Source: Xanthomonas hortorum pv. pelargonii
GTDB taxonomy: Bacteria; Pseudomonadota; Gammaproteobacteria; Xanthomonadales; Xanthomonadaceae
Direction: 5' to 3'
NCBI RefSeq assembly: GCF_024499015.1
Contig: NZ_CP098604.1
Span: forward strand, 620,001 to 684,000
Length of the DNA: 64,000 nt
Below, one piece after another: positions 38,981 through 49,587 of the stretch; the first letter of the stretch is position 1; each line of letters opens with the position of its first letter. A program made the translations under genes and the position numbers. The notes beneath the pieces are model-generated. The model did no database searches, was not told where the DNA came from, and saw nothing but the letters and a program-made list of their open reading frames with translations.

Positions 38981-41224
38981 ATGACCGATCTGACCCGCCC
39001 CACCTTCCATGGCTTCGAACAGCTGCCGCTGCGCGAGTACGCCGAACGCGCCTATCTCGACTATTCGATGTACGTGGTGCTCGACCGCGCCCTGCCGTTC
39101 CTGGGTGACGGCCTGAAGCCGGTGCAGCGACGCATCATCTTCGCGATGAGCGAGCTGGGCCTGAACGCGGCTGCCAAGCCGAAGAAATCCGCGCGCACCG
39201 TGGGCGATGTGATCGGTAGGTACCATCCGCACGGCGACAGCGCCTGCTACGAAGCGCTGGTGCTGATGGCGCAGCCGTTTTCGTACCGTTACCCGCTGAT
39301 CGAAGGCCAGGGCAACTTCGGCTCCACCGACGATCCGAAGTCGTTCGCGGCGATGCGTTACACCGAATCCAAGCTGACCCCGATCGCCGAGGTGCTGTTG
39401 GGCGAAATCAGCCAGGGCACCACCGACTGGGCCGCCAACTTCGACGGCACCCTGGAAGAGCCGACCTGGTTGCCGGCACGCCTGCCGCACCTGCTGCTCA
39501 ACGGCACCACCGGCATCGCGGTAGGCATGGCCACCGACGTACCGCCGCACAACCTCAACGAGATCGTCAGCGCGCTGCTGCGCCTGCTCGACAACCCCGA
39601 TGCCACGGTTGCCGAACTGTGCGAGCACGTGCTCGGTCCGGACTACCCGACCACCGCCGAAATCATCACCCCGGTGGCCGACCTGCGCGCGATCTACGAG
39701 ACCGGCCATGGCAGCGTGCGTGCGCGCGCCACCTACAAGAAAGAACACGCCAACATCGTCATCGACGCGCTGCCGTACCAGGTCTCGCCGTCCAAGGTGA
39801 TCGAACAGATCGCCCAGCAGATGCGCGCCAAGAAGCTGCCGTGGCTGGAAGACATCCGCGACGAATCCGACCACACCAGCCCGGTGCGGGTGGTACTAGT
39901 GCCGCGCTCCAACCGCGTCGATGCCGAGCAGCTGATGGGCCACCTGTTCGTCACCACCGATCTTGAGCGCAGCTACCGCGTCAACCTCAACGTGATCGGG
40001 CTGGATGGCCGCCCGCAGGTGAAAAATCTGCGCCAATTGCTGAGCGAGTGGCTGACCTTCCGCAGCGATACGGTCACCCGCCGCCTCAACCATCGCCTGC
40101 AGAAGGTCGAGCGCCGCCTGCACCTGTTGGAAGGTTTGTTGATCGCCTTCCTCAACCTGGACGAAGTGATCCGCATCGTCCGCAGCGAGGACGAACCCAA
40201 GCCGGTGTTGATGGCCAAGTTCGCACTCAGCGAGGAACAGGCCGAATACATTCTGGAAACCAAGCTGCGCCAGCTAGCGCGCCTGGAAGAAATGAAGATC
40301 CGCGGCGAGCAGGAAGCCCTCGCCAAGGAACGCGCGCAGATCCTGGCCATTCTCGAAAACAAGACCAAGCTGAAGAAGCTGATCAAGGACGAGCTGACCG
40401 CCGACGCCAAGAAGTTCGGCGACGCACGTCGCTCGCCGCTGGTGCAGCGTGGCGCGGCGCAGGCGATCGACGAAACCGAAATGGTCGCCAGCGAACCGAT
40501 GACCGTGGTGTTGTCGGAAAAGGGCTGGGTGCGCGCGGCCAAGGGCCATGAAGTGGATCCGGCCGGCATGTCCTACCGCGATGGCGACAGCCTGCTGGCC
40601 GCAGTGCGCAGCCGCAGCACCCATCAAGTGGCGTTCCTGGATTCGGAAGGCCGCGCCTATTCGACTGCGGTGCATACCCTGCCCTCTGCACGCGGCAATG
40701 GCGAGCCGTTGACCGGGCGTTTCTCGCCGGCCTCAGGCGCGTCGTTCCAGGTCATGGCCAGCGCCGACAACGCCACCCGCTTCGTGCTGGCGTCCTCGCA
40801 CGGCTATGGCTTCGTCACCCGCTTCGAGAACCTCACCGGTCGCAACAAGGCCGGCAAGGCGATGCTCAATCTGACCACCGGCGCGCAGGTGCTCACGCCG
40901 GCGCAGGTGATCAACGCGCAGACCGATCGCATTGTCGCGGTCACCAGCGCCGGCAATCTGCTAGCGGTGGCGGCCAGCGATGTGCCCGAGCTGGACAAGG
41001 GCAAAGGCAACAAGATCATCGAGATCCCCAAGGCCAAGCTCGGCACCGAGCGCGTGGTGGCGGTGGTGGCGGTGGCGCCGGGCAACACGCTGCTGGTACG
41101 CAGCGGCGCACGCACCATGAGCCTGTCGTTCAAGGATCTGGATACGTATGTGGGCGCGCGTGCGAGTCGCGGGGCGTTGTTGCCGCGCGGGTGGCAGAAA
41201 GTAGATGGGCTGGAAGTGCAGTAA
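38981..41224 (+). CDS. parC: DNA topoisomerase IV subunit A
   Basis: The 747-residue product starts at ATG 38981; an open frame continues upstream through araC in another frame. The breakage-reunion domain carries the catalytic Tyr127 in [10 protein letters not shown]. The quinolone-determining region is [13 protein letters not shown] with Ser87 and Glu91, the equivalents of E. coli Ser80 and Glu84, in the susceptible form. The C-terminal beta-pinwheel follows (e.g. [13 protein letters not shown]). With ParE it decatenates daughter chromosomes. Length is normal. Confidence 0.96.
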   Translation: MTDLTRPTFHGFEQLPLREYAERAYLDYSMYVVLDRALPFLGDGLKPVQRRIIFAMSELGLNAAAKPKKSARTVGDVIGRYHPHGDSACYEALVLMAQPFSYRYPLIEGQGNFGSTDDPKSFAAMRYTESKLTPIAEVLLGEISQGTTDWAANFDGTLEEPTWLPARLPHLLLNGTTGIAVGMATDVPPHNLNEIVSALLRLLDNPDATVAELCEHVLGPDYPTTAEIITPVADLRAIYETGHGSVRARATYKKEHANIVIDALPYQVSPSKVIEQIAQQMRAKKLPWLEDIRDESDHTSPVRVVLVPRSNRVDAEQLMGHLFVTTDLERSYRVNLNVIGLDGRPQVKNLRQLLSEWLTFRSDTVTRRLNHRLQKVERRLHLLEGLLIAFLNLDEVIRIVRSEDEPKPVLMAKFALSEEQAEYILETKLRQLARLEEMKIRGEQEALAKERAQILAILENKTKLKKLIKDELTADAKKFGDARRSPLVQRGAAQAIDETEMVASEPMTVVLSEKGWVRAAKGHEVDPAGMSYRDGDSLLAAVRSRSTHQVAFLDSEGRAYSTAVHTLPSARGNGEPLTGRFSPASGASFQVMASADNATRFVLASSHGYGFVTRFENLTGRNKAGKAMLNLTTGAQVLTPAQVINAQTDRIVAVTSAGNLLAVAASDVPELDKGKGNKIIEIPKAKLGTERVVAVVAVAPGNTLLVRSGARTMSLSFKDLDTYVGARASRGALLPRGWQKVDGLEVQ

Positions 41225-41658
41225 GGATGATTCACTCATCCGGCGCGCGGCGGCGCGTTCGACACTGTCGTCGCGCCCTCGATTAGTTCGGCTTGGAACA
41301 TCCAAATGACGCTGAAGCTCAAGCTCTGCGTCGCCTTGAGAGGTCATCGAACGGTGCGGATGCGTCGGTTGTAGAGCGGATGATCTGCGGCTTGGCTGCA
41401 GGGCCCTTGCCCGCCCACCATCGCGGGACACGCCGCAAGTACATCCATGTAGGCTCTTACGCGGCATCCATGCCGCGTAAGGTCCCGCGACGGTGGGCGG
41501 GCAAGGACCAATCAAGATGGTCGGTGTGCGTGGTTGGGCGCGGTGATGCAGCGCAGCCGTCAGATGCGGTGCGGTCTGATCGGCTCCTTTCGAGCGGCAA
41601 TATCACTCCTATTTTTGCCATCACATCACTGGTCAACGCAAGACAACAAGACAACATC
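41225..41658. other. intergenic stretch with repeat copy E
   Basis: The stretch holds copy E with both flanks (about 41371-41600). A frame open from 41293 into tpm translates the repeat and is not a gene extension; tpm starts at 41659. Confidence 0.7.
41402..41509 (+). repeat. dispersed structured repeat, copy E
   Basis: The outer arms run from GGCCCTTGCCCGCCCACC to the right arm GGTGGGCGGGCAAGGACC. The small hairpin is TACATCCATGTA and the perfect 24-bp palindrome is at 41457-41480. The left flank (TAGAGCGGATGATCTGCGG) matches copy D reversed, and the right flank matches copy C. Confidence 0.88.
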
Positions 41659-42315
41659 ATGGACACAGATTTCTGGCTGCAGCGGTGGTGGGACGGTCAG
41701 ACCAGCTTCCATCAGGACGAGGTGATGCCGCTGCTGCAAAAGCATTGGCCGGCGTTGCAGTTACCGAAGGCTGCCCGCGTGCTGGTGCCGTTGTGCGGCA
41801 AGACACTGGATATGCATTGGTTGGCCGCGCAAGGCCATCGCGTGCTGGGTGTGGAAGTCTCGCCGTTGGCCGTCACGCAGTTCTTCGATGACGCAGGCCT
41901 GCAACCGCAGCGACACACCAGCAGCGCCGGCGAGCACTTTATTGCCGGCCCGATCGAAATCATCTGCGGCGATGCCTTTGCACTGGACGCAAGCGTGGTG
42001 GCCGATTGCAGCGCTGTCTATGACCGCGCTGCATTGATCGCCCTGCCTGCGGCGCTACGTCGGCGTTATCTGGAGACCGTCTATGCGCGCCTGTCCACCG
42101 GCTGCTGCGGTCTGCTGATCACGTTGGACTATCCGCAAGCCGAAAAAGCCGGCCCACCCTTCTCGGTGGATGCCGCTGAGGTACACGCATTGTTCGACGC
42201 GCAGTGGCAGGTGCAGGCGTTGGAACACCGCGACATCCTGGATCAGGAGCCGCGCTTCCGTGCCGATGGCGTTACTGCGCTGTCGACCGGGGTGTATCGC
42301 CTGCAACGTAACTGA
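41659..42315 (+). CDS. tpm: thiopurine S-methyltransferase
   Basis: The product is 218 residues from ATG 41659, the usual size for bacterial TPMT. The first line MDTDFWLQRWWDGQTSFHQ and the SAM motif VLVPLCGKTLDMHWLAAQGH, then GVEVSPLAV, are the family signature; ICGDAFAL and YDRAALIALP follow. It methylates thiols and, in bacteria, tellurite or selenium compounds with S-adenosylmethionine. The start is fixed by the conserved N-terminus. Confidence 0.95.
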   Translation: MDTDFWLQRWWDGQTSFHQDEVMPLLQKHWPALQLPKAARVLVPLCGKTLDMHWLAAQGHRVLGVEVSPLAVTQFFDDAGLQPQRHTSSAGEHFIAGPIEIICGDAFALDASVVADCSAVYDRAALIALPAALRRRYLETVYARLSTGCCGLLITLDYPQAEKAGPPFSVDAAEVHALFDAQWQVQALEHRDILDQEPRFRADGVTALSTGVYRLQRN

Positions 42316-42596
42316 CGATTGCGTTCGAACGCGCTGTTGCGCCCGAACGCCGCCTTCGCATCAGTCGGCCGCTGCATGCGTCGCACAATGCGCGAGTCGC
42401 AAGCCAATCGAGACCGCGTGGCCTTGCACCACGCGGTGGTTCTGCACACGCGCGCAATGCGCCAAGCAACACACCGCAGCAGACGGTCGGTAGATGACGC
42501 AGGCAGCGCAGCAATCGCGATGCACAGCGCGGCACCTGCCGACTGCGAACCTGTGCTGCGCCAGCTCTTCGGCTGCGCAGCGCCCAGTCGCCCGAT

Positions 42597-43082
42597 TCAG
42601 CCGGCCACGTGGCCCTTGTCGATCTTCGAGGTCTGGTACAACTCCAGGCCGATCCGCTTGATCAGGCCGAGCTGCTGCTCCAGCCACCAGGCGTGATCTT
42701 CTTCGGTGTCCTGCAGCTGCTTGAGCAGCATGTCGCGGCTGACGTAATCGCCGTGCTCTTCACACAGCTTCATGCCGGCAGCGAGCGCAGCGCGCACTTC
42801 GTATTCCACCACCAGATCGCGCTCGAGCATCTCCACCACGGTCTTGCCGGGCGCAAACTCAGACGGCCGCATGTCCGGGTCGCCTTCCAGGAACAGGATG
42901 CGCCGCAGCAGCGCGTCGGCGTGCTCGGTCTCTTCCTGCATCTCGTGATTGATGCGCTCGTACAGCGCCATCAGGCCCTGATCTTCGTAACGGCGCGAAT
43001 GCAGGAAATACTGGTCGCGTGCCGCCAGCTCGCCGCGCAGCAGCTGCTTGAGGTAATCGACGACTTCGGGATGGCCTTTCAT
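42597..43082 (-). CDS. bfr: bacterioferritin
   Basis: The 161-residue product has the four-helix bundle of bacterioferritin. Ferroxidase ligands are visible: Glu of [34 protein letters not shown] (E-x6-E-x2-H), VEYEVRAAL and [15 protein letters not shown]. The 24-mer stores iron and binds haem between subunits. The initiating [15 protein letters not shown] matches the family; an open frame continues upstream into the acylase region on the opposite strand and is not coding. No bfd gene is adjacent. Confidence 0.95.
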   Translation of the reverse strand: MKGHPEVVDYLKQLLRGELAARDQYFLHSRRYEDQGLMALYERINHEMQEETEHADALLRRILFLEGDPDMRPSEFAPGKTVVEMLERDLVVEYEVRAALAAGMKLCEEHGDYVSRDMLLKQLQDTEEDHAWWLEQQLGLIKRIGLELYQTSKIDKGHVAG

Positions 43083-43227
43083 GGTGTGCTCCAGCGACGC
43101 AATGCGCGCATGGTGCCCTAAGCCGCCGGGCAATGATCTAATCGGAATCACTTTCAGTTGCGTTGCCACCAGACCCGCCACCGTCATGACGGCGCGCCAC
43201 ACTTTGACCGAGCTCAAGGAATCGACA

Positions 43228-45636
43228 ATGCGCAAATGGCTGGGCCGGCTGGTGCTGGCAATCGTGGTGTTGGGCGTGGCGGCCGTGTTGGCCGTGTATC
43301 TGTTGATGCGTGGCAGCCTGCCGCAGCTGGACGGCAATAACGCGCTGCACGGCCTGGCGGCGCCGGTCAGCGTGCAGCGCGACCGATTGGGCGTGGTCAC
43401 CATCGATGCGGCCAGCCAGGTCGATGCAATGCGCGCGCTTGGCTATGTGCACGCGCAGGAGCGCTATTTCGAGATGGATCTGATGCGCCGCGCGCCGGCC
43501 GGTGAACTCTCCGAGCTGTTTGGCGCCGCGGCGCTGGACCTGGACAAACGCAACCGCGTGCATCGGTTGCGCGCACGCGTGCATGCCAGCCTGAACCTTG
43601 CTGCAGGCAGCCAGCGCGCAGCATTGCAGGCCTATACCGACGGCGTGAATGCGGGGCTGGCGGCCTTGCGCGTGCGTCCATGGCCGTACCTGCTGCTGCG
43701 GCAGACACCGCGCGCATGGACGCTGGACGATTCCATCCTGACCGGCATGGCGATGTACGCCGACCTGCAGGACAACGACAACCAGACCGAACTGGCCATC
43801 GCACGCATCCGCGCGGTGGTGCCGCCCGCACTGGCGGCGCTGCTCGATCATCAGGGCTCCAGCTGGGATGCACCGCTGTTCGGGCCGGCACTGGGCGATG
43901 CGGCGCTTCCGGAAGCGGCAACGCTGGATCTGCGGCGTTTGCCGCATCCAGCCGCCGCACCACGCGCCGAACAACCGACCCCGGGCAGCAACAACTTCGC
44001 CGTGGACGGCAGCCTCACCCGCGATGGTCGCGCCATCGTCGCCGACGACATGCACCTGGGCCTGCGTGCGCCCAACATCTGGTTCCGCGCGCGCTTGCGG
44101 TATCCGGATACCAGCGCGCCCGAGGGCAAGGTGGATGTCACCGGCTTCACCCTGCCCGGCCTGCCGGCGGTGGTGGTCGGCAGCAATGGGCACGTGGCCT
44201 GGGCGTTCACCAACAGCTATATCGACACGGCGGATTTCGCGCGGATTGCGCCAGCCACGCCCGGGCATCCGCAAGCGCTCACCACGCATGTCGAAACGAT
44301 TCGTGTGGCAGGCGCTGCACCGGTAAGTTTTCCCGTTCGCGAGGCGGTCTGGGGCCCGATCCTGCACGAGAATGCCGACGGCAGTTTGCTCGCACTGCGC
44401 TGGGCCGCGCAGCTTCCCGGCGCAATCCGCCTGGATTTCGCGCAGATGAGCAGCGCGGCGGATCTGCAGGCGGCCTTTGCGGTGGCGGATCGCTCGGGCA
44501 TTCCCGCGCAAAATCTCGTACTGGCCGATCGCAGCGGGCGTATCGCCTGGCGGCTGATCGGTGCACGCCCGGCACGCAACGCGGGGTGCAGCCCGAGCGG
44601 TATTGCCGAACTTGCAACCTCGGCGCAGGAGTCGAACGAGGCGTTGCCTGCGGCTGCTGGCGCGGTCGCCTCCGAACCTGCGCCGACCGGCTGCGTGCCA
44701 TGGCCCGTGCGCAGCGATGAAGCGCCGGCCTTGATCGACCCACCCTCGCGCCGGCTCTGGACTGCCAACAGCCGCATCGTCGATGCGCAACAGCTGGCGA
44801 CACTCGGCAATGCCGGCTACGACCTGGGCGCGCGCGCGCAGCAGATTCGCGACGACTTGTTCGCCAAACAGCGTTTCAACGAACTGGATCTGCTTGCCAT
44901 CCAGCTCGACGATCGCGCCGTGCTGCTCACGCGGTGGTGGCAGTTGTTGCGCAGCGTGGTCGAACACAGCAAGGACCCGGCGCTGCAACAGATCGAAGTC
45001 GCCACGCGGCAGTGGGACGGGCATGCGTCCACCGGCTCGGTGAGCTATCGCATCGTGCGCGGTTTTCGCAGCATGACCATCGATGCCGTGGAAGCCGGAC
45101 TGCTGGCACCGGCAAACGCTGCGCTTGGCGATGACTTCGTGCCGCCGCGTCGCGCGCAGTTGGAAGGCATCGTCTGGCCGATGCTGCAGCAGCGCCCTGC
45201 ACATTTGTTGCCGCCCACGTACACCAGTTGGGATCAGCTGCTTGCCGATGCTGCACGCAGTGCGCAGACGGATTTAGCTACGCAGGACGGCCCCTTGAGC
45301 GAGCGTACCTGGGGCGAGCGCAATACCGCCGCGATCTGCCACCCGATCGCGCGCGCGTTGCCTGACCTCGCCAAGCGCTGGCTGTGCATGCCGCCCGATC
45401 AACTGCCCGGCGATCGCGACATGCCGCGCGTACAAGGCCCGGCCTTCGGCGCCTCCGAACGCATGGTGGTCTCGCCAGGCCACGAACGCGACGGCATCGT
45501 GCATATGCCCGGCGGCCAGAGCGGACATCCGTTGTCGCCGTTCTGGGGCGCGGGGCATGACGATTGGGTGCATGGCCGGCCGACCCCGTTTCTGCCGACG
45601 GCTACGCGTTACACGCTGCGATTGCAGCCGAATTAG
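43228..45636 (+). CDS. penicillin acylase (Ntn hydrolase) family protein
   Basis: The 802-residue product starts at ATG 43228, with AAGGA 9-13 nt before. An N-terminal membrane or signal segment ([20 protein letters not shown]) precedes the alpha part. Autocatalytic processing would expose Ser at GSNNFAVDG (about 254), the nucleophile of the family. The family splits amide bonds: penicillins, acyl-homoserine lactones or other N-acyl compounds. An AHL-acylase role is possible, but the substrate is not shown by sequence. Divergent from bfr, with 145 bp between. Confidence 0.9.
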   Translation: MRKWLGRLVLAIVVLGVAAVLAVYLLMRGSLPQLDGNNALHGLAAPVSVQRDRLGVVTIDAASQVDAMRALGYVHAQERYFEMDLMRRAPAGELSELFGAAALDLDKRNRVHRLRARVHASLNLAAGSQRAALQAYTDGVNAGLAALRVRPWPYLLLRQTPRAWTLDDSILTGMAMYADLQDNDNQTELAIARIRAVVPPALAALLDHQGSSWDAPLFGPALGDAALPEAATLDLRRLPHPAAAPRAEQPTPGSNNFAVDGSLTRDGRAIVADDMHLGLRAPNIWFRARLRYPDTSAPEGKVDVTGFTLPGLPAVVVGSNGHVAWAFTNSYIDTADFARIAPATPGHPQALTTHVETIRVAGAAPVSFPVREAVWGPILHENADGSLLALRWAAQLPGAIRLDFAQMSSAADLQAAFAVADRSGIPAQNLVLADRSGRIAWRLIGARPARNAGCSPSGIAELATSAQESNEALPAAAGAVASEPAPTGCVPWPVRSDEAPALIDPPSRRLWTANSRIVDAQQLATLGNAGYDLGARAQQIRDDLFAKQRFNELDLLAIQLDDRAVLLTRWWQLLRSVVEHSKDPALQQIEVATRQWDGHASTGSVSYRIVRGFRSMTIDAVEAGLLAPANAALGDDFVPPRRAQLEGIVWPMLQQRPAHLLPPTYTSWDQLLADAARSAQTDLATQDGPLSERTWGERNTAAICHPIARALPDLAKRWLCMPPDQLPGDRDMPRVQGPAFGASERMVVSPGHERDGIVHMPGGQSGHPLSPFWGAGHDDWVHGRPTPFLPTATRYTLRLQPN

Positions 45637-45726
45637 GCGTGGTCGTGTTGTCTCGTGTGTCGATACGGATTTCGTTGGTGAATACGGGTTTCAACGAAAG
45701 CAAAACGCTTGGGTGAGCTGCGTTAG

Positions 45727-45748
45727 CCCCTCTCCTGCGGGAGAGGGG
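45727..45748. repeat. CCCCTCTCC hairpin, inverted copy
   Basis: CCCCTCTCCTGCGGGAGAGGGG followed by TTGGGGTGAGGG; the same unit as at 6662-6695 in opposite orientation. Confidence 0.75.
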
Positions 45749-45865
45749 TTGGGGTGAGGGTACGGGCATCAAGCAGTGCTGGATTGCACGCGGCGCGCCT
45801 CTATCCATTCGAGTCAACAGCGCTATGGCGTGGGCGAGCACGATGCTGCGCTCGTACCCTCATCC

Positions 45866-45899
45866 GCCCTTCGGGCACCTTCTCCCGGTGGGAGAAGGG
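45866..45899. repeat. paired GCCCTTCGGGC / CCTTCTCCC hairpins
   Basis: GCCCTTCGGGC (45866-45876) is followed by CCTTCTCCCGGTGGGAGAAGG (45878 onward). Both are perfect stems; a common intergenic pair in xanthomonads. Confidence 0.7.
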
Positions 45900-46070
45900 A
45901 TGCGCTACGCGTTTGCGTGTCCACATGTCTGAAGTTCTGCGTTCTACAAATCTGCACGTCTGCAAACCTCCACCCTGCACCTCTCAACACCCACGCCCGG
46001 CTCAACACCCACACCCGGCCACCTCTAGCGGTCCACGCAGCGAAGCGAGCACATCATGCTAAGATGCATT

Positions 46071-46089
46071 TGATAACCATTCCCATTAG
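46071..46089. promoter_or_regulatory. probable Fur box
   Basis: TGATAACCATTCCCATTAG resembles the 19-bp Fur consensus (GATAATGATAATCATTATC), ending 7 bp before the receptor start. It fits iron repression of a siderophore receptor. The match is partial. Confidence 0.6.
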
Positions 46090-46095
46090 TGACCA

Positions 46096-48237
46096 ATGCG
46101 CCCCACGCTCCTTGTCACCGCGCTTACCGCTGCGCTCGCCCTACACTCGCCATCCGCTTTCGCTCAGCACACCAGCACCTCAGCAACCGTCACCGAACTG
46201 GATGGCGTCGACGTCGTCGGCCGTGCGCAGACGCTGTACAAATCCGACGACGCCGCAGTGGCCACACGCACCGATACGCCGCTGGCGCTGGTGCCGCAGT
46301 CGGTGCAGGTGCTGCCGCGCGAGTTGATCGACGACCAGGCGGCGCGGCAGATCACCGATCTGTATCGCAGCATCAGCGGCATCAGTTTCTTCAGCTATGC
46401 CGGCGTCACCCTGCGCGGATTCCGCCAGGAAAACGTGTTGTACGACGGATTGCGCGGCGATCCGTATGCGGGCTTCTCGGTGCCGCAGCTGTTCAATATC
46501 GAACGTGTGGAAGTGCTCAAGGGCCCGGCCGGTGCGTTGTACGGCGGCGGCGAGCCCGGTGGCGTCATCAATTACGTCACCCGCAAACCCGGCCACCAGG
46601 CTGCGCGTCGGGCGGAGCTGCAGGTAGGCAATCAATCCTTCGGTGCGGCCTCGTTCGAAGCCACCGGCCCGGCACGCGACGATGGGCGCATCCGCTACCG
46701 CATCGGTGCTTATGCCGATGGCGAGGATGGTTTTCGCTGGAACACCGATAGCCAGAGCCAGATCGGCGATGCGTCGGTGGCGTTCGACATCGGCCAGACC
46801 GGCGAGCTCACGCTGCAGTACACCGACATCACCCAGAACCTGGGCGGCAATCGCCTGCGTGGCGTGCCGGTGGACGACGACGGCAACTTCCTCACCGATC
46901 GTCGCTGGAATCACAACGAGCCCACCGATTTCCTCGACATGCGCGCCAAAGTGGCGTTTGCGCAGTACCGCTTTGCGCCGTCGGATGCGTGGGACGTGGA
47001 CATGGCGCTGCGCTGGTTCAAGAACGACGAGCATCAGATCTATCACGAGCCGATGGGCTTGATCGACCGCGATGGCGACGGCACCGCCGAATGGATGACG
47101 CGGCAGTTGCGCAATCAGTTCCGCGACAACGATGCGATCTCCAGCAACGTCAACGCGATCTTCCGCACCAGCATCGGCGCGATCGAACACAAGCTGCTGA
47201 TGGGCGCGGATTACTACCGGCTGGATGCGGATTTCCGCGCGCAAACTGCAAATACCGCCGATACCGGACGCACGCGCGGACCGGTGCCGGGCATCGATCT
47301 GCTCAACCCGGTGTACGGGCGCAGCGGCTTTTACGACTATGGGCTGGACAGCCTGCCCTGGCGGGCCACCAGCACCCGCAGCCAGCGTTATGGCGCCTAT
47401 CTGCAGGACGAACTCACGCTGACGCCGCGCTGGTATGCGATGGCCGGGCTGCGTTGGGACGGCTTCAAGGACGACAACCTGCTGGATGGCTCGCGCGTCA
47501 CCGGCAACGATCTCAGTTGGCGCGTGGGCAGCACCTTCGTGTTGCGCGATGGCGTCAACGCGTACGCGAGTTATGCAAGCGGTTTTCTGCCGCAGGATGC
47601 GGCAAATCAGGACAGCAGCGTCGGCGGGCCGTTCGATCCCGAGCGCAGCACGCAATGGGAAGTCGGTCTGAAAACCGCGCTCAACGATGGCGGGCTCACC
47701 CTCAACACCGCGCTGTATCGCATCGAGCGCAGCAATATCGTGCAGGCTAACGGCAGCATCGTCGATGGCGTCAATCAACTCTCCGCCCTCGGCCTGGTCC
47801 GCAGCGAAGGCCTGGAAGTGGATCTGTTGGCCGACCTCACCGAGCGTTGGGTGCTCAATCTGACCTACGCCTACAACGATGCGCGCGTGCTCGATGCAGG
47901 CACCAACGGCATCACCAATGCCTCCGGCGACCGCTTTGCCAATGCACCGCGCAACAACTTCGGCCTGTGGACGCGCTACGACCTGCCGGCCTGGAAATCG
48001 GCAATCGCCTTTGGTGCCGATTACGTGGGCGAGCGGGTCAGCCTGGAAGGCCAGCGCGTCAAACCGTATGCGATCTTCGACATCAGTTGGCAGACGCAGT
48101 GGGATGCGTGGAAGCTGCAGGTCAACGTCAAGAACCTGTTCGACAAGGTCTATGCGGTGAGCGGTTTCACCGAACGCACCGGGCATTTTCCGGGCGAACC
48201 GCGTCGCGTCTATGCGCAGCTGGCTTACAGTTTTTAG
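46096..48237 (+). CDS. TonB-dependent siderophore receptor
   Basis: The 713-residue product has a signal peptide (LVTALTAALALHSPSAFAQ), the plug domain with TPLALVPQSVQVLPRELIDDQ and IERVEVLKGPAGALYGGGEPGG, and a 22-strand outer-membrane barrel ending in Phe (QLAYSF). It fits the FhuE/FpvA-type ferric siderophore receptors. A Fur-like box lies immediately upstream. No ribosome site is evident, so translation may use a weak or leaderless start. The siderophore cannot be told. Confidence 0.93.
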   Translation: MRPTLLVTALTAALALHSPSAFAQHTSTSATVTELDGVDVVGRAQTLYKSDDAAVATRTDTPLALVPQSVQVLPRELIDDQAARQITDLYRSISGISFFSYAGVTLRGFRQENVLYDGLRGDPYAGFSVPQLFNIERVEVLKGPAGALYGGGEPGGVINYVTRKPGHQAARRAELQVGNQSFGAASFEATGPARDDGRIRYRIGAYADGEDGFRWNTDSQSQIGDASVAFDIGQTGELTLQYTDITQNLGGNRLRGVPVDDDGNFLTDRRWNHNEPTDFLDMRAKVAFAQYRFAPSDAWDVDMALRWFKNDEHQIYHEPMGLIDRDGDGTAEWMTRQLRNQFRDNDAISSNVNAIFRTSIGAIEHKLLMGADYYRLDADFRAQTANTADTGRTRGPVPGIDLLNPVYGRSGFYDYGLDSLPWRATSTRSQRYGAYLQDELTLTPRWYAMAGLRWDGFKDDNLLDGSRVTGNDLSWRVGSTFVLRDGVNAYASYASGFLPQDAANQDSSVGGPFDPERSTQWEVGLKTALNDGGLTLNTALYRIERSNIVQANGSIVDGVNQLSALGLVRSEGLEVDLLADLTERWVLNLTYAYNDARVLDAGTNGITNASGDRFANAPRNNFGLWTRYDLPAWKSAIAFGADYVGERVSLEGQRVKPYAIFDISWQTQWDAWKLQVNVKNLFDKVYAVSGFTERTGHFPGEPRRVYAQLAYSF

Positions 48238-48480
48238 GCGTGGCAGCCGCGCACGTACTCAGATCTTGATCACTGCGCTCAACTGTGACGTTCGTCAGCC
48301 AATCCGGCGTGCCGCGCACGCCGTTGCGGCCTCGACCACAGCGACGCAATGAACCTGCGCAGAATCGCGCACGCCGGAATCAGCCAGACCTTAACGTTCG
48401 GTGGGACACACTAGAGGCCGTCGCGATATGGAGTTCATCTCCACACCATCGCTCCCCTCCCCTCACTGACCGGAATCCGC

Positions 48481-49530
48481 ATGCCTCAGCTTGCCCGCTC
48501 CGTTTCCGCCCTGTTGCCATTGTTCATTGCCACTGCCTGCTCGGCTGCGCCACCCGCAAAATCCGGCCCACCGGACGCGCCCGTCGCCGCGTGCACCGCC
48601 AAAGTGCGCCCCGGCCAGGATCTGCAAAAAGCCATCGACAAGCTTTCGCAAAGCGATACGCCTGCGGTGTTGTGCCTGGAAAAAGGCGAATTTCCGCTCA
48701 ACGGCCTGGTCTCGATCCACCGCGGCAATCTCACCTTGCGCGGCAAGGGCCCGACCACCGTGCTGCGCATGGCCGATGGCGTGCAGCAGCCGGCGCTGGT
48801 GGTCGGCGATTACGAAAATCAGCAGCCGATCGGTGTGATCCGCAACGTCAGCATCGAAGACATGCAGATCGTCGCCAGCACCGGCGACAAGGAATTCATG
48901 CCCGAGCGCCCGTATCTGAGCAATAGCGCGGTGGTGGTGCGATCCGGCCAGGGCATCCGGCTTGCTGGCCTGCAGGTCAACAAGTGCCGCAGCGCCTGCC
49001 TGTTGAGCGAGTACGACACGCGCGAGATCACCATCGAAAACAACGACGTCTCCGGTGCGATCTGGGATGGCGTGTCGTTCAACCGCACCGCCAAGGTCAC
49101 CATGGTCAACAACTACATCCACGACAACGTGGCGGCAGGCCTGACCACCGAGCACCTGGAAGACAGCGAAATCCGCAACAACCGCTTCGAGCGCAATGGC
49201 AGCCAGGGCATCTATCTGTCGGATGCGCGGCGCAACCGCTTCAGCAACAATCAGTTCGAAGGCAACAAGGTCGCCGGCATCTTTCTGGCCTGCGCGATTC
49301 GTTACCGCACCCCGGAAATCCTGTGCTGGGACAACAGCATGAGCCAGGACAACGTGTTCGAGAACAACCGCTTTGCCAGCAATCCGTTCACCTACACCAT
49401 CGGCGTGGACCGCGCTGCCAACTGCACTGCGGGCGACTTCAAGCCGAACCTGTGGCGCAACAACCAGGCCGATGTGGCCGGTGTGGATATCGAGCCGCAG
49501 CGCTACGGCTATTGCGTGCGCCACGAGTGA
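48481..49530 (+). CDS. right-handed parallel beta-helix lipoprotein (NosD-like)
   Basis: The 349-residue product has a likely lipobox (FIATAC, Cys20) or a plain signal peptide. The body is a right-handed beta-helix of repeated short turns (IRNNRFERNGSQGIYLSDARRNRFSNNQFEGNKVAGIFL) typical of NosD/pectate-lyase-like folds. Conserved cysteine pairs occur near the end. It could bind or degrade a polysaccharide or be a structural surface protein; no catalytic site is recognised. It stands between the receptor and asnB. Confidence 0.85.
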   Translation: MPQLARSVSALLPLFIATACSAAPPAKSGPPDAPVAACTAKVRPGQDLQKAIDKLSQSDTPAVLCLEKGEFPLNGLVSIHRGNLTLRGKGPTTVLRMADGVQQPALVVGDYENQQPIGVIRNVSIEDMQIVASTGDKEFMPERPYLSNSAVVVRSGQGIRLAGLQVNKCRSACLLSEYDTREITIENNDVSGAIWDGVSFNRTAKVTMVNNYIHDNVAAGLTTEHLEDSEIRNNRFERNGSQGIYLSDARRNRFSNNQFEGNKVAGIFLACAIRYRTPEILCWDNSMSQDNVFENNRFASNPFTYTIGVDRAANCTAGDFKPNLWRNNQADVAGVDIEPQRYGYCVRHE

Positions 49531-49587
49531 TCGCAACAGCGGCCGGCGGTGCGTGAGTACCTGCCGGCCGCTGCAGTTGCAGCGATG

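Larger units (their letters stand above)
45637..46095. other. intergenic stretch with hairpin repeats and Fur box
   Basis: Between the acylase and the receptor gene are two hairpin repeats (45727-45748 and 45866-45899) and, near the end, a Fur-like site (46071-46089). Short open frames are without ribosome sites. Confidence 0.6.

Noticed and set aside
41293..41658. Longer N-terminus for tpm
   Set aside because: The upstream part is a translation of repeat copy E; the conserved TPMT N-terminus starts at 41659.
42316..42596. Possible bacterioferritin-associated ferredoxin (bfd) next to bfr
   Set aside because: Cys-rich frames on the minus strand do not show the CxC..CxxC spacing of Bfd and have no ribosome site.
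43138..45204. 688-codon frame opposite the penicillin acylase gene
   Set aside because: Antisense shadow of a conserved gene.
46180..48186. 668-codon frame opposite the TonB receptor
   Set aside because: Antisense shadow of a conserved gene.
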